The translations under genes were made by a program, and so were the position numbers. Below are positions 20,293-29,130 of a DNA stretch of 64,000 bases, piece after piece. This DNA comes from Lysobacter sp. Root494 (lineage in GTDB: Bacteria; Pseudomonadota; Gammaproteobacteria; Xanthomonadales; Xanthomonadaceae), in NCBI RefSeq assembly GCF_001427225.1, contig NZ_LMFH01000001.1, positions 125,312-189,311 of the forward strand, written 5' to 3'. Each line of letters starts with the position of its first letter. Within the stretch, counting starts at the first letter, position 1. Below the pieces are notes generated by a model. It saw only the letters and a list, made by a program, of their open reading frames with translations. It was not told where the DNA came from and did no database searches.

Positions 20293-21366
20293 ATGCACAT
20301 GACCGCGCCCACCCCAACGGCAGGCGAGCCCGCCATTGCATCCGTCGACCGCACTGCCCTGGTGCTGGTGAACCTAGGCACTCCCGATACGTCCGCACCA
20401 GGCGCAATACGCCGTTACCTGCGCGAATTCCTCTCCGACCGCCGCGTCGTCGACCTGCCGCGCTGGCTGTGGTGGCCGGTGCTGAACCTCGCGATCCTGC
20501 CGCTGCGTTCGAGGCGCGTCGCGCAGAAGTACGCGAGCGTGTGGCTCCCGGGCGGCTCGCCGCTGGCCGTGTACACGCGGCAGCTGGCCGAAGCCGTGCA
20601 GCGCGAATGCCCGCAATGGCACGTCGTGCACGCGATGCGCTACGGCACGCCCGCGTTGGCGCAAACCTTGGGCTCGCTGCGCGCAGACGGCTATCAACGT
20701 GCGGTGATCCTGCCGTTGTATCCGCAGTACTCGACCACGACCACCGCATCGGTGCGCGACGTCGTGGAGGCGGCAGGTTTTGCGATCCACGACGTGGGCT
20801 TCACCGGAGCCGTCGCGGCACAGCCATCGAAGAGTGCGCCCACCGCGCACTTCATCGCCGACTACCACCTCGACGCGGGCTGGATCCAGGCGATCACCGA
20901 CTCGATCCGCGCCCATCGCGCGGTGCACGGCAATGCCGCGCACCTGCTGTTCTCGTTCCACGGCCTGCCGCAACGGCTCGCGGACAACGGCGACCCGTAT
21001 CCGCTGCAGTGCGAAGCCGGCGCACGCGCGATCGCGACGGCACTGGGCCAGCGCGACGAGTCGTGGACACTGACCTACCAGTCGCGTTTCGGTCGCGAGA
21101 AATGGCTGGAACCGGCGACCGCCGACACGCTGCAATCCCTGGCCACGCGCGGCATCCGCAGCGTGGATGTGATCGCGCCGGGTTTTGCGGTCGACTGCCT
21201 GGAAACGCTGGAAGAAGTCGCGCAGATGCTGAAGGACGACTTCCGGGCGCGCGGCGGCGAACTGCGCTACATCGCCTGCCTCAACGACAGTTCCTCGCAT
21301 GCGCGCGTACTCGCGGCGATCGCGCGCGACGCGCTGGCCCACTCCTCCGGGCAGACCACGGCATGA
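20293..21366 (+). CDS. hemH: HemH, ferrochelatase
   Basis: 357 residues from MHMTAPTPT; the second Met at 20299 is equally possible. Inserts Fe2+ into protoporphyrin IX. The N-terminal ALVLVNLGTPDT, the LPLYPQYSTTTT segment, the catalytic His in LLFSFHGLPQRL and the C-terminal ECxETLEE-type DCLETLEE motif are all present. No C-terminal cluster-binding cysteines are evident. Its stop overlaps the next start (ATGA at 21363-21366). Confidence 0.95.
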   Translation: MHMTAPTPTAGEPAIASVDRTALVLVNLGTPDTSAPGAIRRYLREFLSDRRVVDLPRWLWWPVLNLAILPLRSRRVAQKYASVWLPGGSPLAVYTRQLAEAVQRECPQWHVVHAMRYGTPALAQTLGSLRADGYQRAVILPLYPQYSTTTTASVRDVVEAAGFAIHDVGFTGAVAAQPSKSAPTAHFIADYHLDAGWIQAITDSIRAHRAVHGNAAHLLFSFHGLPQRLADNGDPYPLQCEAGARAIATALGQRDESWTLTYQSRFGREKWLEPATADTLQSLATRGIRSVDVIAPGFAVDCLETLEEVAQMLKDDFRARGGELRYIACLNDSSSHARVLAAIARDALAHSSGQTTA

Positions 21367-22220
21367 CTTCGATGCGCCCGTGTGCGCTGGAAACTCCGTT
21401 CGGCACCGTCGGTGCCCTGCGCGCGGGCGAAGCGGGCGCGCAGCGGGTGCTTGCCTTGCACGGCTGGCTCGACAATGCGGCGAGCTTCGTGCCTCTGTCG
21501 CAGCACCTGCGCGGCATCGATCTGGTCGCGATCGACCTGCCCGGCCACGGGGCGAGCACGCACCTGCCGCTGACGGCGGATTACCTGCTGGTCGCCTTCG
21601 CGCGCGCTGCGTTCGCGGCCGCCGATGCGCTGGGCTGGGAGCGGTTCGCGTTGCTGGGCCATTCGCTCGGCGGCGTGGTCGCCAGCGTGATGGCCGCGGC
21701 GCAACCGCGGCGGATCGAACGGCTGCTGGCGATCGAAGCGCTGGGCGCGCTCGCGGAGAAGGAAGAACGCACGACGCAGCGCCTGCGTGATGCCTTCGAC
21801 GCGCACCGCAAGCTGGCGGGCAAGCAGTTGCGCGTGTTTCCGGATGTCGCCACCGCCGCGCGGGCGCGCCTGCAGGCCGGCACCGGCGATCTCGGCGAGG
21901 CGGCGGCACGGCTGCTGGTCGAACGCGGACTGCGCGAGGTCGAAGGCGGCTTCGTCTGGCGCAGCGATCCCCGCCTGACCATGCCGACCGCGGTGCGCAT
22001 GAGCGAGGCGCAGAGCCGTGACATCGTCGCGAACATCGAGTGTCCGGTTCGGGTGATCTATGCCGATCCGTCGCAGAGCTATTTTCCCGATGCGCTGCGT
22101 CGTGAGCGTGCCGCGCTGTTGCGCAATGGCGAACTCATCGTGCTGCCCGGCAGCCACCACCTGCACATGGACGATGCAGTGGGTACGGCCGCCGCGATTG
22201 GCGACTTCTTCAGCGCCTGA
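21363..22220 (+). CDS. Alpha/beta hydrolase coupled to hemH
   Basis: 285 residues. The start ATG at 21363 overlaps the hemH stop by 4 bp. Alpha/beta hydrolase features are the oxyanion HGWLDN, the nucleophile Ser in GHSLGG, DLPGHG and a C-terminal His in GSHHLHMDD. It resembles serine-hydrolase-like (SERHL/Mest-type) family members. No signal peptide, so cytoplasmic. The substrate is unknown, and the coupling to hemH suggests only co-expression. Confidence 0.88.
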   Translation: MTSMRPCALETPFGTVGALRAGEAGAQRVLALHGWLDNAASFVPLSQHLRGIDLVAIDLPGHGASTHLPLTADYLLVAFARAAFAAADALGWERFALLGHSLGGVVASVMAAAQPRRIERLLAIEALGALAEKEERTTQRLRDAFDAHRKLAGKQLRVFPDVATAARARLQAGTGDLGEAAARLLVERGLREVEGGFVWRSDPRLTMPTAVRMSEAQSRDIVANIECPVRVIYADPSQSYFPDALRRERAALLRNGELIVLPGSHHLHMDDAVGTAAAIGDFFSA

Positions 22221-22250
22221 CTATTCGAATGCGGGGGCGCCGAGCGCGCG

Positions 22251-23045
22251 TCAGTCCTTCGCGTTACCGCACAACGCATGCAGCGACGCCTTGATGCGGC
22301 GGCCTTCACCACGGAAGTAGTCGCGCTGCTCGCGCCAGAGGGGGAAGCGCGCTTCGACCTCGCGCCAGAAACGGCGCGAATGGTCGGCATGGATGAGATG
22401 GCAGAGCTCGTGCACGAGCACGTACTCGAACGCGGCCGGGGCGGCCAGCACCAGCGCGAGATCGAGGCACAACGTCGCGTCGGGCGCGAGCGAGCCCCAC
22501 TGCGACGACATCATCCGCAGGCGCAGCCGCGATGGCGCGCGCGGCAGGTCCGGCAGATAGCGCGGCAGCCACCGGCCGATATCGGCGCGCGCTTCGGCTT
22601 CGTAGAAATCACGCAGCGCACGACGCAACAAAAGGGGGCGCAACTGCGCGGGCACGGTGACGTGCAACGCGTCCTCCGCCATGGCCAGGCGCAGCGCGCG
22701 GCCTTCCTTCCACAGCAGCGGAAGCTCGCCACCGCGCAGCGGAATTGAAACGGTGGCATGGGCCTGCAATGCCGGAGTGGAACCGCCGCTGCTGGCCAGT
22801 TGCGCCATCAGCCAGTCGCCGTGTTCGAGCACGAAACGCTGGCCGGCGACTTCGCTGACGCGCAATGGCAGGGTGAGGCGCGCGCCGCGTTCGCTGACGC
22901 TCAGCTTGATCCGGCGCGCACGCGGATCGCGCACGCGCAGCACGTCGACGGTCTGGCCGTTGTCCAAAGTGAAGCTGAGATTCTCGCGCGCGGTGCCGCG
23001 AGTCTGCGCACGCGGCTTGCCTGCCAGCAGGCGAAGTGGATTCAT
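22251..23045 (-). CDS. YgjP-type (DUF45) zinc metallopeptidase
   Basis: 264 residues from MNPLRLLAGK; an upstream extension lacks family character. The zinc motif is VHELCHLIHADHSRRFW (HExxH plus a downstream His), and SSQWGSLAPD is the family's conserved segment (WGS). The family is related to SprT/WSS1-like proteases, and a role in vivo is not established. It is convergent with the hydrolase gene. Confidence 0.9.
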   Translation of the reverse strand: MNPLRLLAGKPRAQTRGTARENLSFTLDNGQTVDVLRVRDPRARRIKLSVSERGARLTLPLRVSEVAGQRFVLEHGDWLMAQLASSGGSTPALQAHATVSIPLRGGELPLLWKEGRALRLAMAEDALHVTVPAQLRPLLLRRALRDFYEAEARADIGRWLPRYLPDLPRAPSRLRLRMMSSQWGSLAPDATLCLDLALVLAAPAAFEYVLVHELCHLIHADHSRRFWREVEARFPLWREQRDYFRGEGRRIKASLHALCGNAKD

Positions 23046-23209
23046 GCGTGCGCGCTCGTCATGTCGAAAGCATATCGCGATGCGGGCGCCGTTCCGGCGC
23101 GCATTCATCTACGAAGCGTTGAAAAAAGTGACGCGATGCATCCTGCAGGCCGCGTTGCGATGTTTGTCGTGCTGCGTCGCAGGGCGGCGGCGGAGCAGGT
23201 GTGCGTAGG

Positions 23210-23260
23210 GGGCTCAAGGCCACCGTCGTCATGCATGGATCGCAAGGTGGGCTTGAGCCC
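23210..23260. repeat. Inverted repeat of the GGGCTCAAG family, copy 1
   Basis: GGGCTCAAG (23210-23218) and CTTGAGCCC (23252-23260) are exact reverse complements. The second half is embedded in a larger palindrome, GTGGGCTTGAGCCCAC. It lies 22 bp past the rdgC stop. A second copy of this pair is at 57631-57677. Confidence 0.7.
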
Positions 23261-23281
23261 ACCCCGCGTCCGCCTGTGCGC

Positions 23282-24187
23282 CTACGCCTCGGCCTTCGAC
23301 AGCTTCAGCGCCTTCTCGAGCACGATGAACAGACGCTTCACTTCGCCGCTCATCAACGCGAAGCGCGCATCGAGTTCCGCTCGCAGGTCTTCGCGGTCGC
23401 TGGATTCGAGCTGGTCCACGGCACCGTCGAGCAGCTTGAACTTGCGCACCACCATGTCCTCGCCGAGCACGAACGACACGTGGTCGTCGAGCATCAGCGC
23501 AAGACGCGTGACCTGCTTGCCGGATTCCAGGTGCTTGGTGATCTCGTCGCTCTGCAGCTCCATGCGCTGCACCTTGACGATCGCGCCCTGGTCGATGGGA
23601 TCGCGCAATTCGCATTCGTCGCCGAGGGAAAGACCTTCCGGCAACGGCTCGCCCGCGATCCAGCCGGTGAGCACGCTGCGCGGCGCGACTTCCGCATTTA
23701 GCGGCAATGCCGGGAAGCTGCCGAGCGCTCGCCGGATCTCGCTGACCACGTTCTCGCCGTTCTTGCGGCTGGAAGTGTCCACCACGGCGATGCCGTGCTC
23801 GAGGTCGAGCAGCGCGTCGGTGCGGCTGGGCTTCACGAAGGCGCGCGGCAGCAGGTCGGTGATCAACTCGTCCTTGATCCGCTTGCGCGTGCGCCCGCCG
23901 GGCTTGCGGCCTTCCTTCTGTTCGATCTCCTCGAGCTTCCTGGCGAGCATGTCGTTGACCACGCTGCCGGGCAGCAGGCGGTCTTCGCCGCCGACGGTCA
24001 GCCAGATCGCATCGCGCTGGCGCGCGGCGAGCACGTCGCTGTCGCGCCCGAACGGCGAGATGAAGCCGCGGCTGGACAGTTCGAGCGGTCCGACCGGCTT
24101 GAGCCGGCATTCGTCGAGGCCGCTGTCGAGATCGTCGAGTTTGGTGGTGGGAGGAAAGCGGAACAGCGTCAGATTGCGAAAGAACAT
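23282..24187 (-). CDS. rdgC: RdgC, recombination-associated protein
   Basis: 301 residues, normal length. RdgC forms a ring dimer around DNA and modulates RecA. The family start MFFRNLTLFRF and the internal LEKALKLSKAEA end match. The central FVLGEDMVVRKFKLLD is also characteristic. Free-standing gene, about 180 bp from ttcA. Confidence 0.95.
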   Translation of the reverse strand: MFFRNLTLFRFPPTTKLDDLDSGLDECRLKPVGPLELSSRGFISPFGRDSDVLAARQRDAIWLTVGGEDRLLPGSVVNDMLARKLEEIEQKEGRKPGGRTRKRIKDELITDLLPRAFVKPSRTDALLDLEHGIAVVDTSSRKNGENVVSEIRRALGSFPALPLNAEVAPRSVLTGWIAGEPLPEGLSLGDECELRDPIDQGAIVKVQRMELQSDEITKHLESGKQVTRLALMLDDHVSFVLGEDMVVRKFKLLDGAVDQLESSDREDLRAELDARFALMSGEVKRLFIVLEKALKLSKAEA

Positions 24188-24370
24188 TCAGTTTCCAGAA
24201 GATTTCTTGCTATGCGTGGTTTTATAGCGGGGCCTTGCTGCGCTGCTCTTCTGCTTGGTTGCGCAGAGGCGGAAAACAGGAGCAGGCTCTGCCCGGCAAG
24301 GCGATGAGGTCAGGGAACAAGCGGCGTCGCTGCGGCGAAGCGCGCTCCGATGGCTGACCATGGTAAGCGA

Positions 24371-25306
24371 CTAATCGCGATCAGCCCCATCGCCATCCAT
24401 CGCGTGCCGTTCACCCGCCAGCCACGCATGCGCGTCCGGGAGCGGCGCATCGCCCTGACGCCCCAGTGCGAGGAAATCGAACAGTTTCGGATCGCTCAGT
24501 TGCGATGCGCGGACGTTGCCGAGCGCGCGCGCGATGTTCTCGATGCGGCCCGGGCTGTCCTTTTCCCACGCGTCCATCATCTTCTTCACCTGCCTGCGCT
24601 GCAGGTTCTCCTGCGAGCCGCACAGGTTGCAGGGAATGATCGGGAACCGCTTCGCCTCGGCGTAGGCGGCGATGTCGTCCTCGCGCACGTAGGCGAGCGG
24701 ACGGATGATCACGTGCCTGTCATCGTCGCTGAGCAGTTTGGGCGCCATCCCGCCGAGTTTCGCGTGGAAGAACAGGTTGAGGAAGAACGTCGCCACCAGG
24801 TCGTCGCGATGGTGGCCTAGCGCGATCTTCGTGAAGCCCTGTTCTTCCGCATGCGCATACAACGCACCGCGGCGCAGGCGCGAACACAGCGAGCACATGG
24901 TCTTGCCTTCGGGCACGACGCGTTTCACCACCGAATACGTGTCCTGCTCGATGATCCTGTACGGAACGCCGAGCGACTCGAGATACCCCGGCAGGATGTG
25001 CGCGGGGAAATCAGGCTGCTTCTGGTCCAGGTTCACCGCGACCAGCTCGAACTTCACCGGCGCACTGCGCTGCAGCTGCATCAGGATGTCGAGCATCGTG
25101 TAGCTGTCCTTCCCCCCGGACAGGCACACCATCACCTTGTCGCCCTCCTCGATCATCCCGAAGTCGGCGATCGCGCGGCCCACCTGGTGGCGCAGGCGCT
25201 TGGCGAGCTTGTTGGTCTCATGCGCGCGCTGGTGGGCGCGCGGGAGCGGTTCGGCGAGAGGAAGCGGGATGTTCACGAAACAGGGAAGAGACCGCGGGGC
25301 GGTCAT
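24371..25306 (-). CDS. ttcA: TtcA, tRNA 2-thiocytidine synthetase
   Basis: 311 residues from [10 protein letters not shown]. Thiolates C32 of certain tRNAs using ATP and a 4Fe-4S cluster. The PP-loop is SGGKDS in [16 protein letters not shown]. The cluster cysteines are [11 protein letters not shown] plus a later PCNLCGSQ, and [21 protein letters not shown] is a family signature. It is divergent from the YdcH-like gene. Confidence 0.95.
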   Translation of the reverse strand: MTAPRSLPCFVNIPLPLAEPLPRAHQRAHETNKLAKRLRHQVGRAIADFGMIEEGDKVMVCLSGGKDSYTMLDILMQLQRSAPVKFELVAVNLDQKQPDFPAHILPGYLESLGVPYRIIEQDTYSVVKRVVPEGKTMCSLCSRLRRGALYAHAEEQGFTKIALGHHRDDLVATFFLNLFFHAKLGGMAPKLLSDDDRHVIIRPLAYVREDDIAAYAEAKRFPIIPCNLCGSQENLQRRQVKKMMDAWEKDSPGRIENIARALGNVRASQLSDPKLFDFLALGRQGDAPLPDAHAWLAGERHAMDGDGADRD

Positions 25307-25383
25307 TCTACTTCCGCTGCGACGGCAGTCCGTGGCGTCGCGGCAGCCATGACGCCGGCGCGTGGCGGCGTTAAGCTCGGCGC

Positions 25384-25593
25384 ATGATCGAAGCCGACGA
25401 TCCCGCCGAAATTGCACGCCAGCTGGCCGAGCTGCGAGTCGAGCATCGCGATCTGGATGCCGCGATTGCGCGCCTGGCGGCGGATATCGCTGCGGACGAG
25501 CTGGCGATCAAGCGCCTGAAGAAGCGCAAGCTGTGGCTCAAGGACTGCATCTCGCGCCTCGAGAGCGCGCTGATCCCCGACGAGCCGGCATAA
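25384..25593 (+). CDS. YdcH-like DUF465 small coiled-coil protein
   Basis: 69 residues, almost entirely one or two charged helices. The C-terminal half ([15 protein letters not shown]) carries the LKKxKLxLKDxI motif of DUF465/YdcH. No function is established for the family. Divergent from ttcA and convergent with the kinase-regulator gene, whose stop is 40 bp away. Confidence 0.85.
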   Translation: MIEADDPAEIARQLAELRVEHRDLDAAIARLAADIAADELAIKRLKKRKLWLKDCISRLESALIPDEPA

Positions 25594-25632
25594 ACGCGGG
25601 CCGCGCGCCGGCAGGCAGTTCGCGGATTCGTG

Positions 25633-28065
25633 TCAGGGGCAGGCCGGCGTTGGCGAGGCCGTCGTGCCCGCGCACAGCGCCTTGTCGAGCGCTCGGCGCG
25701 CATCGACGGTGTAGTGATTGTCCTTGCCGAGTTGCCGTGCATAGGTGGCGTAGGCGTGCTGGAGCAGCGGCACGGCCTGCGCAGGTTGGCCACGCAGCAC
25801 ATGCAGCCTGGCCAGGCCCATCTCGACCTCGAGGGTGTGCGGATTGTCGGCGCCAAGCGAGGCCACCGAGCCGCGATGCGCGGCGTCCAGCGTCCGCGTT
25901 GCCTCGTCGTACCGTGCAAGCTCCAGCAGGTTCATGCCATGCAGGTACGAGAAGCGCAGCCGGGTCGGACTGTCGTGGTCGCCGAGGGCGGCGAATTCCT
26001 GTTCGATTCTCATGAACTGCTCTTCCGCCTGCGCAAAGCGCCCGGCGCGGCTGTGCAGGACGGCGAGGTTGGCGCGTGCCTTGATCAGCGCATTGCGATC
26101 GGCGGGATCGAGGGCCAGCTGCGTTGCGATGACGCCCTCGCAGGCGGGCTGGCCCGCGTCGTACTGCTCGCGCCAGATGTGCCAGTAGCAGCTCGCGCGA
26201 TGCGAGAGCAGGGTGGTCTCGAGGTCGGTCAGGCCGTGCCTGGCGCGCAGCGCATTGGTCTCGTCGATGAGTTTCTTGGCTTCATCGAAGCGTGAGTTGT
26301 CGGTGAGGTCCGTCGCGAGCCGGTAGCGCGCCTGCTGCGTGCGCGGATCGTCGCGGCCCAGGTGCTTCTCGAACAGCGCGACTGCACGGCGTTCCTGCTC
26401 GATCGCCTTCGCGATCTGCATCGCTTCGCCGTACACCTGCCCGATGGTCATGCGCACGGTGGCTTCGACGACGGGCTGGTCGCGGAGGCGTTCATCGATG
26501 CGCGCGACGGCGTGGTCGATGGCTTCGCGGACGGTCGGTTCGTGGTTGCCGTCCTGCGCATAGGGCGAAGCCGCGCCCAGCACGTCCTGGTTGAAGAACC
26601 GGTTGACGGCGTCGGCGGTGGCGGCGTTCTCGTGCGCGCGGCGACTCGCGGTTTCCGTGGCGCGGCGGGCGTTCTGCAAGCGGTACTGCTGCCACAGCGA
26701 CAGCACCAGAAAGGCCGACAGGACGGCCATGCCGGCAAGCAGCCAGCGACGCCGTTGCTTCAGTGCGGCCAGTTGGCGCCCCTGATGTTCGGCGACTGCG
26801 GCATGACGGCGATTGCGTTCGCGCTGTTCGCGCCGGATATCCAGCGTGCGCAGGCGCTGCGCAAGCGAACGTGCATCGATGTCGCGTCGTGCGGGGTTGG
26901 ACGCTGCTGCGAGCGCGATGTCCTCGCGAAGCAGCTCATCGTCTATGTCCGCTTCCCATCCCGGTGCAAGTGGGCGGCGCAGGTCGCCGACGACAATCTG
27001 GTACGCGAGCACGCCCAGGGCGAAGATGTCGCTGCGTTGCGTCGGCATCTCGCCCGCGATCACCTCGGGGGCGAGATAGAGCAGGCTGCCCGCGCGCTGC
27101 GACAGCTGATCTGCGGCAACGCTCAGGGTGATGCCGAGTTCAGCCAGTCGCGGCGACTGCATCGCCTCGCCCGCGCCGAGGTCGGCCAGGACCACGTGCC
27201 AGCGACCCGCCGTATCGACACAGGGATACAGATTCTCGGGCTTGAGGTCCTTGTGGATCACGCCGATTTCGTGGAGCCCGGCCACCGTTTCGCATAGTTG
27301 CGCGCACAGGGTAATGCGCGCGTTCACGGGCAGCGACGACAGGCCATTGGCTGCATGTGCCCAGTCCGCTAGATGGCCCGCGGCAAAATGCGGCAGCTCA
27401 AGGAAGAACGGTGGCCGGCTGAGGTTCCACCCGATGACGGAGGCCACGTCCGGCACGTCTGCCTTTACCGCGCGGATGTAGCGGGCGAGCGACACTTCCC
27501 GTTTGAGGCTGCGCAGGCCGGCTTCGCTGGTGGCGAACTTGATCGCGCGTTCTTCGCCAGGGTGTTCTTCATCGCCGCCGGAGCGTGCAAGGAAGATCAC
27601 GCCGCTGCTGCCTTCCCCCAGGCGCCGCACCAGGCGCCAGCCCTGGCGGTGTGGCACCGGATCCCCCTCGTGCAGCCGGGAGGCCTCGTGCGGATGCGCA
27701 GGGGCGCGATCATCCGCCACGGGCTGACAACTCACCGCGGCGGCCAGGCGATAGCCGTAGCCATGCACCACGCGGATCAGGTCGCCGTCCTCGCCCAGCG
27801 CCTGGCGCAGGCGACTGATTGCCTTTGCGAGGGAATTCTCGGAGACCACCCGGCCGGGCCAGCCGGCCTCAAGCAGTTCGTCCTTGGTCACTACTTCGCC
27901 GGCGTGGCGAAGCAGGGCAAGGAGGACGTCATAGCTGCTGCGGTCGAGGTCGACCGGGACATCGCCCACGCGCAGGGCGGCCACCTGCTCGTCGAGCAGG
28001 ACGGTGCCGAAGCGCCAGAGTCCGGGTTGCAGCGGCACTGGCCCGTTTGCGGAATCGTTGGCCAC
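25633..28065 (-). CDS. Winged-helix / Ser-Thr kinase / TM / TPR regulator
   Basis: 810 residues if started at GTG 28065, which has GGAGG 5 nt upstream; ATG 28095 or TTG 28119 would add unstructured residues. Order: OmpR/CadC-type winged helix (about 10-105, ending RVVHGYGYRL); Ser/Thr kinase domain (about 145-400) with RAIKFA, HKDLKPEN near 270 and DLG in place of DFG; a TM helix (WLLAGMAVLSAFLVLSLW, about 439-456); then about 350 residues of TPR-like repeats, probably periplasmic. This looks like a CadC-type membrane-bound transcription factor with an intercalated kinase. It is divergent from the 28223-29993 gene set, the likely target. Confidence 0.85.
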   Translation of the reverse strand: MANDSANGPVPLQPGLWRFGTVLLDEQVAALRVGDVPVDLDRSSYDVLLALLRHAGEVVTKDELLEAGWPGRVVSENSLAKAISRLRQALGEDGDLIRVVHGYGYRLAAAVSCQPVADDRAPAHPHEASRLHEGDPVPHRQGWRLVRRLGEGSSGVIFLARSGGDEEHPGEERAIKFATSEAGLRSLKREVSLARYIRAVKADVPDVASVIGWNLSRPPFFLELPHFAAGHLADWAHAANGLSSLPVNARITLCAQLCETVAGLHEIGVIHKDLKPENLYPCVDTAGRWHVVLADLGAGEAMQSPRLAELGITLSVAADQLSQRAGSLLYLAPEVIAGEMPTQRSDIFALGVLAYQIVVGDLRRPLAPGWEADIDDELLREDIALAAASNPARRDIDARSLAQRLRTLDIRREQRERNRRHAAVAEHQGRQLAALKQRRRWLLAGMAVLSAFLVLSLWQQYRLQNARRATETASRRAHENAATADAVNRFFNQDVLGAASPYAQDGNHEPTVREAIDHAVARIDERLRDQPVVEATVRMTIGQVYGEAMQIAKAIEQERRAVALFEKHLGRDDPRTQQARYRLATDLTDNSRFDEAKKLIDETNALRARHGLTDLETTLLSHRASCYWHIWREQYDAGQPACEGVIATQLALDPADRNALIKARANLAVLHSRAGRFAQAEEQFMRIEQEFAALGDHDSPTRLRFSYLHGMNLLELARYDEATRTLDAAHRGSVASLGADNPHTLEVEMGLARLHVLRGQPAQAVPLLQHAYATYARQLGKDNHYTVDARRALDKALCAGTTASPTPACP

Positions 28066-28123
28066 GGCCCCCTCCGTAGCGGATGCCGACAGCATCGCGT
28101 GCGAACCGGCGCAGGACAAGCGA

Positions 28124-28159
28124 TTCAGAACCTTTCAGAACTTTTCCCGGGACGGGAAA
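28124..28159. promoter_or_regulatory. Tandem TTCAGAAC repeats plus palindrome between divergent genes
   Basis: TTCAGAAC occurs at 28124-28131 and 28134-28141, a 10-bp period, i.e. one DNA turn. This is the spacing of tandem half-sites bound by OmpR/PhoB-type winged helices. Immediately right is TTTCCC-GGGAC-GGGAAA (28143-28159). The block is the obvious candidate operator for the adjacent winged-helix regulator and for the rightward genes. No experimental match is known. Confidence 0.5.
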
Positions 28160-28222
28160 GACTGGCCGTGCCGTGCCGCGGTGCACTGGGTTTCGCCTAT
28201 CCGTGGTTCTACAGGGGGATCC

Positions 28223-28897
28223 ATGCAGGCCATCAACGCTATGCCAGAACCGGCGAACGGAGGGCAGCACGCGCGGCGCTGGCAGGACGTCATTGCGCTC
28301 GCGCAGGTGGGCATTGCCGAAACGCTCGCGCGCGCCATCGCCCAGGGAACCCTGACTCGCAACTGCTACCAGGATTGGCTGGCGATGGAATCGGTGGCCT
28401 GCCGTATAGGGGCCTTGTCGCTGGACGCCGTGGCCGGCTGGCATGTCAGCCAACCCGCGCTGCGCGCGACCGCGCTGGCATGGGCGCTGGAGTTGCGCGA
28501 GCACGCCCAGTTCGCCGCGCGGGACGTACGCGTCATCGATGGCATGGCGGGGGCGCCGCCACCCACGATGGCCCAGTGGCATGCATTTGTCTGCGCGGCC
28601 GCGGCCTCGCAACGCGCGGGTGAGGCGCTGGGGTCGGTGCTGCTGCACGGACATCTTTTCGCCGGGCCGATGCGCGCCGTGACCGCAACGATCCTGGAGA
28701 TGCCTTTCAGTCGCGGCGGCCGGTATCTGGCGGCCAGCCTCCTCCGTGCAGCCCAGCCAGCTACAGCGCGGGAGGAACGGGAGGCTCTCTGCAATGCGTA
28801 TTCGACCTCGGCGCTGGCCGTCGGGGCGCAGCGTGCCGCGGGCTGGTATCGGGCGGCCCTGTCGGTCGTTACATCCACTCCGGAGACCGCGCCGTGA
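28223..28897 (+). CDS. Hypothetical all-helical protein, possible heme-oxygenase-like fold
   Basis: 224 residues from the ATG at 28223, preceded by AGGGGGATCC; ATG 28241 is an alternative. Mostly Ala-rich helices with scattered His and Trp. The pattern of an early YQDWLAMES segment, a mid WHAFV segment and GEALGSVLLHGHLFAGP resembles the helical layout of heme-oxygenase/TenA-like proteins, but identity is low and the call is tentative. No signal peptide. Its stop overlaps the next GTG start (GTGA at 28894-28897). Confidence 0.65.
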   Translation: MQAINAMPEPANGGQHARRWQDVIALAQVGIAETLARAIAQGTLTRNCYQDWLAMESVACRIGALSLDAVAGWHVSQPALRATALAWALELREHAQFAARDVRVIDGMAGAPPPTMAQWHAFVCAAAASQRAGEALGSVLLHGHLFAGPMRAVTATILEMPFSRGGRYLAASLLRAAQPATAREEREALCNAYSTSALAVGAQRAAGWYRAALSVVTSTPETAP

Positions 28898-29130
28898 CCG
28901 GGCTGAATCCGGGGCGATTCAGGATGATCTTCTGGGGGCTCCTCACCTTGGCGGCCTTCGCGGTGCCGTGGTGGCTTGTGCCCGTCGAGCCGGCAGGCTC
29001 GCGAGCGATCGTCTGCAAGCCGGGAATCTCCGAGCCGATGCTCACAGAAACACGTATTTCCGGGGCCAAGACCGTCGGCGGCGCGCCTGCGGCCCTCTTA
29101 CCACCGCCGCCAGGAAAAGGGGAACCATGA
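28894..29130 (+). CDS. Small one-TM hypothetical protein
   Basis: 78 residues with a GTG start that overlaps the preceding stop by 4 bp. A single hydrophobic helix (MIFWGLLTLAAFAVPWWLV) near the N-terminus is followed by a short Pro/Ala-rich, presumably periplasmic tail with one Cys. Its own stop overlaps the next start by 4 bp (ATGA at 29127-29130). Tight coupling on both sides argues that it is a real gene despite its size. No family recognised. Confidence 0.6.
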   Translation: MTGLNPGRFRMIFWGLLTLAAFAVPWWLVPVEPAGSRAIVCKPGISEPMLTETRISGAKTVGGAPAALLPPPPGKGEP

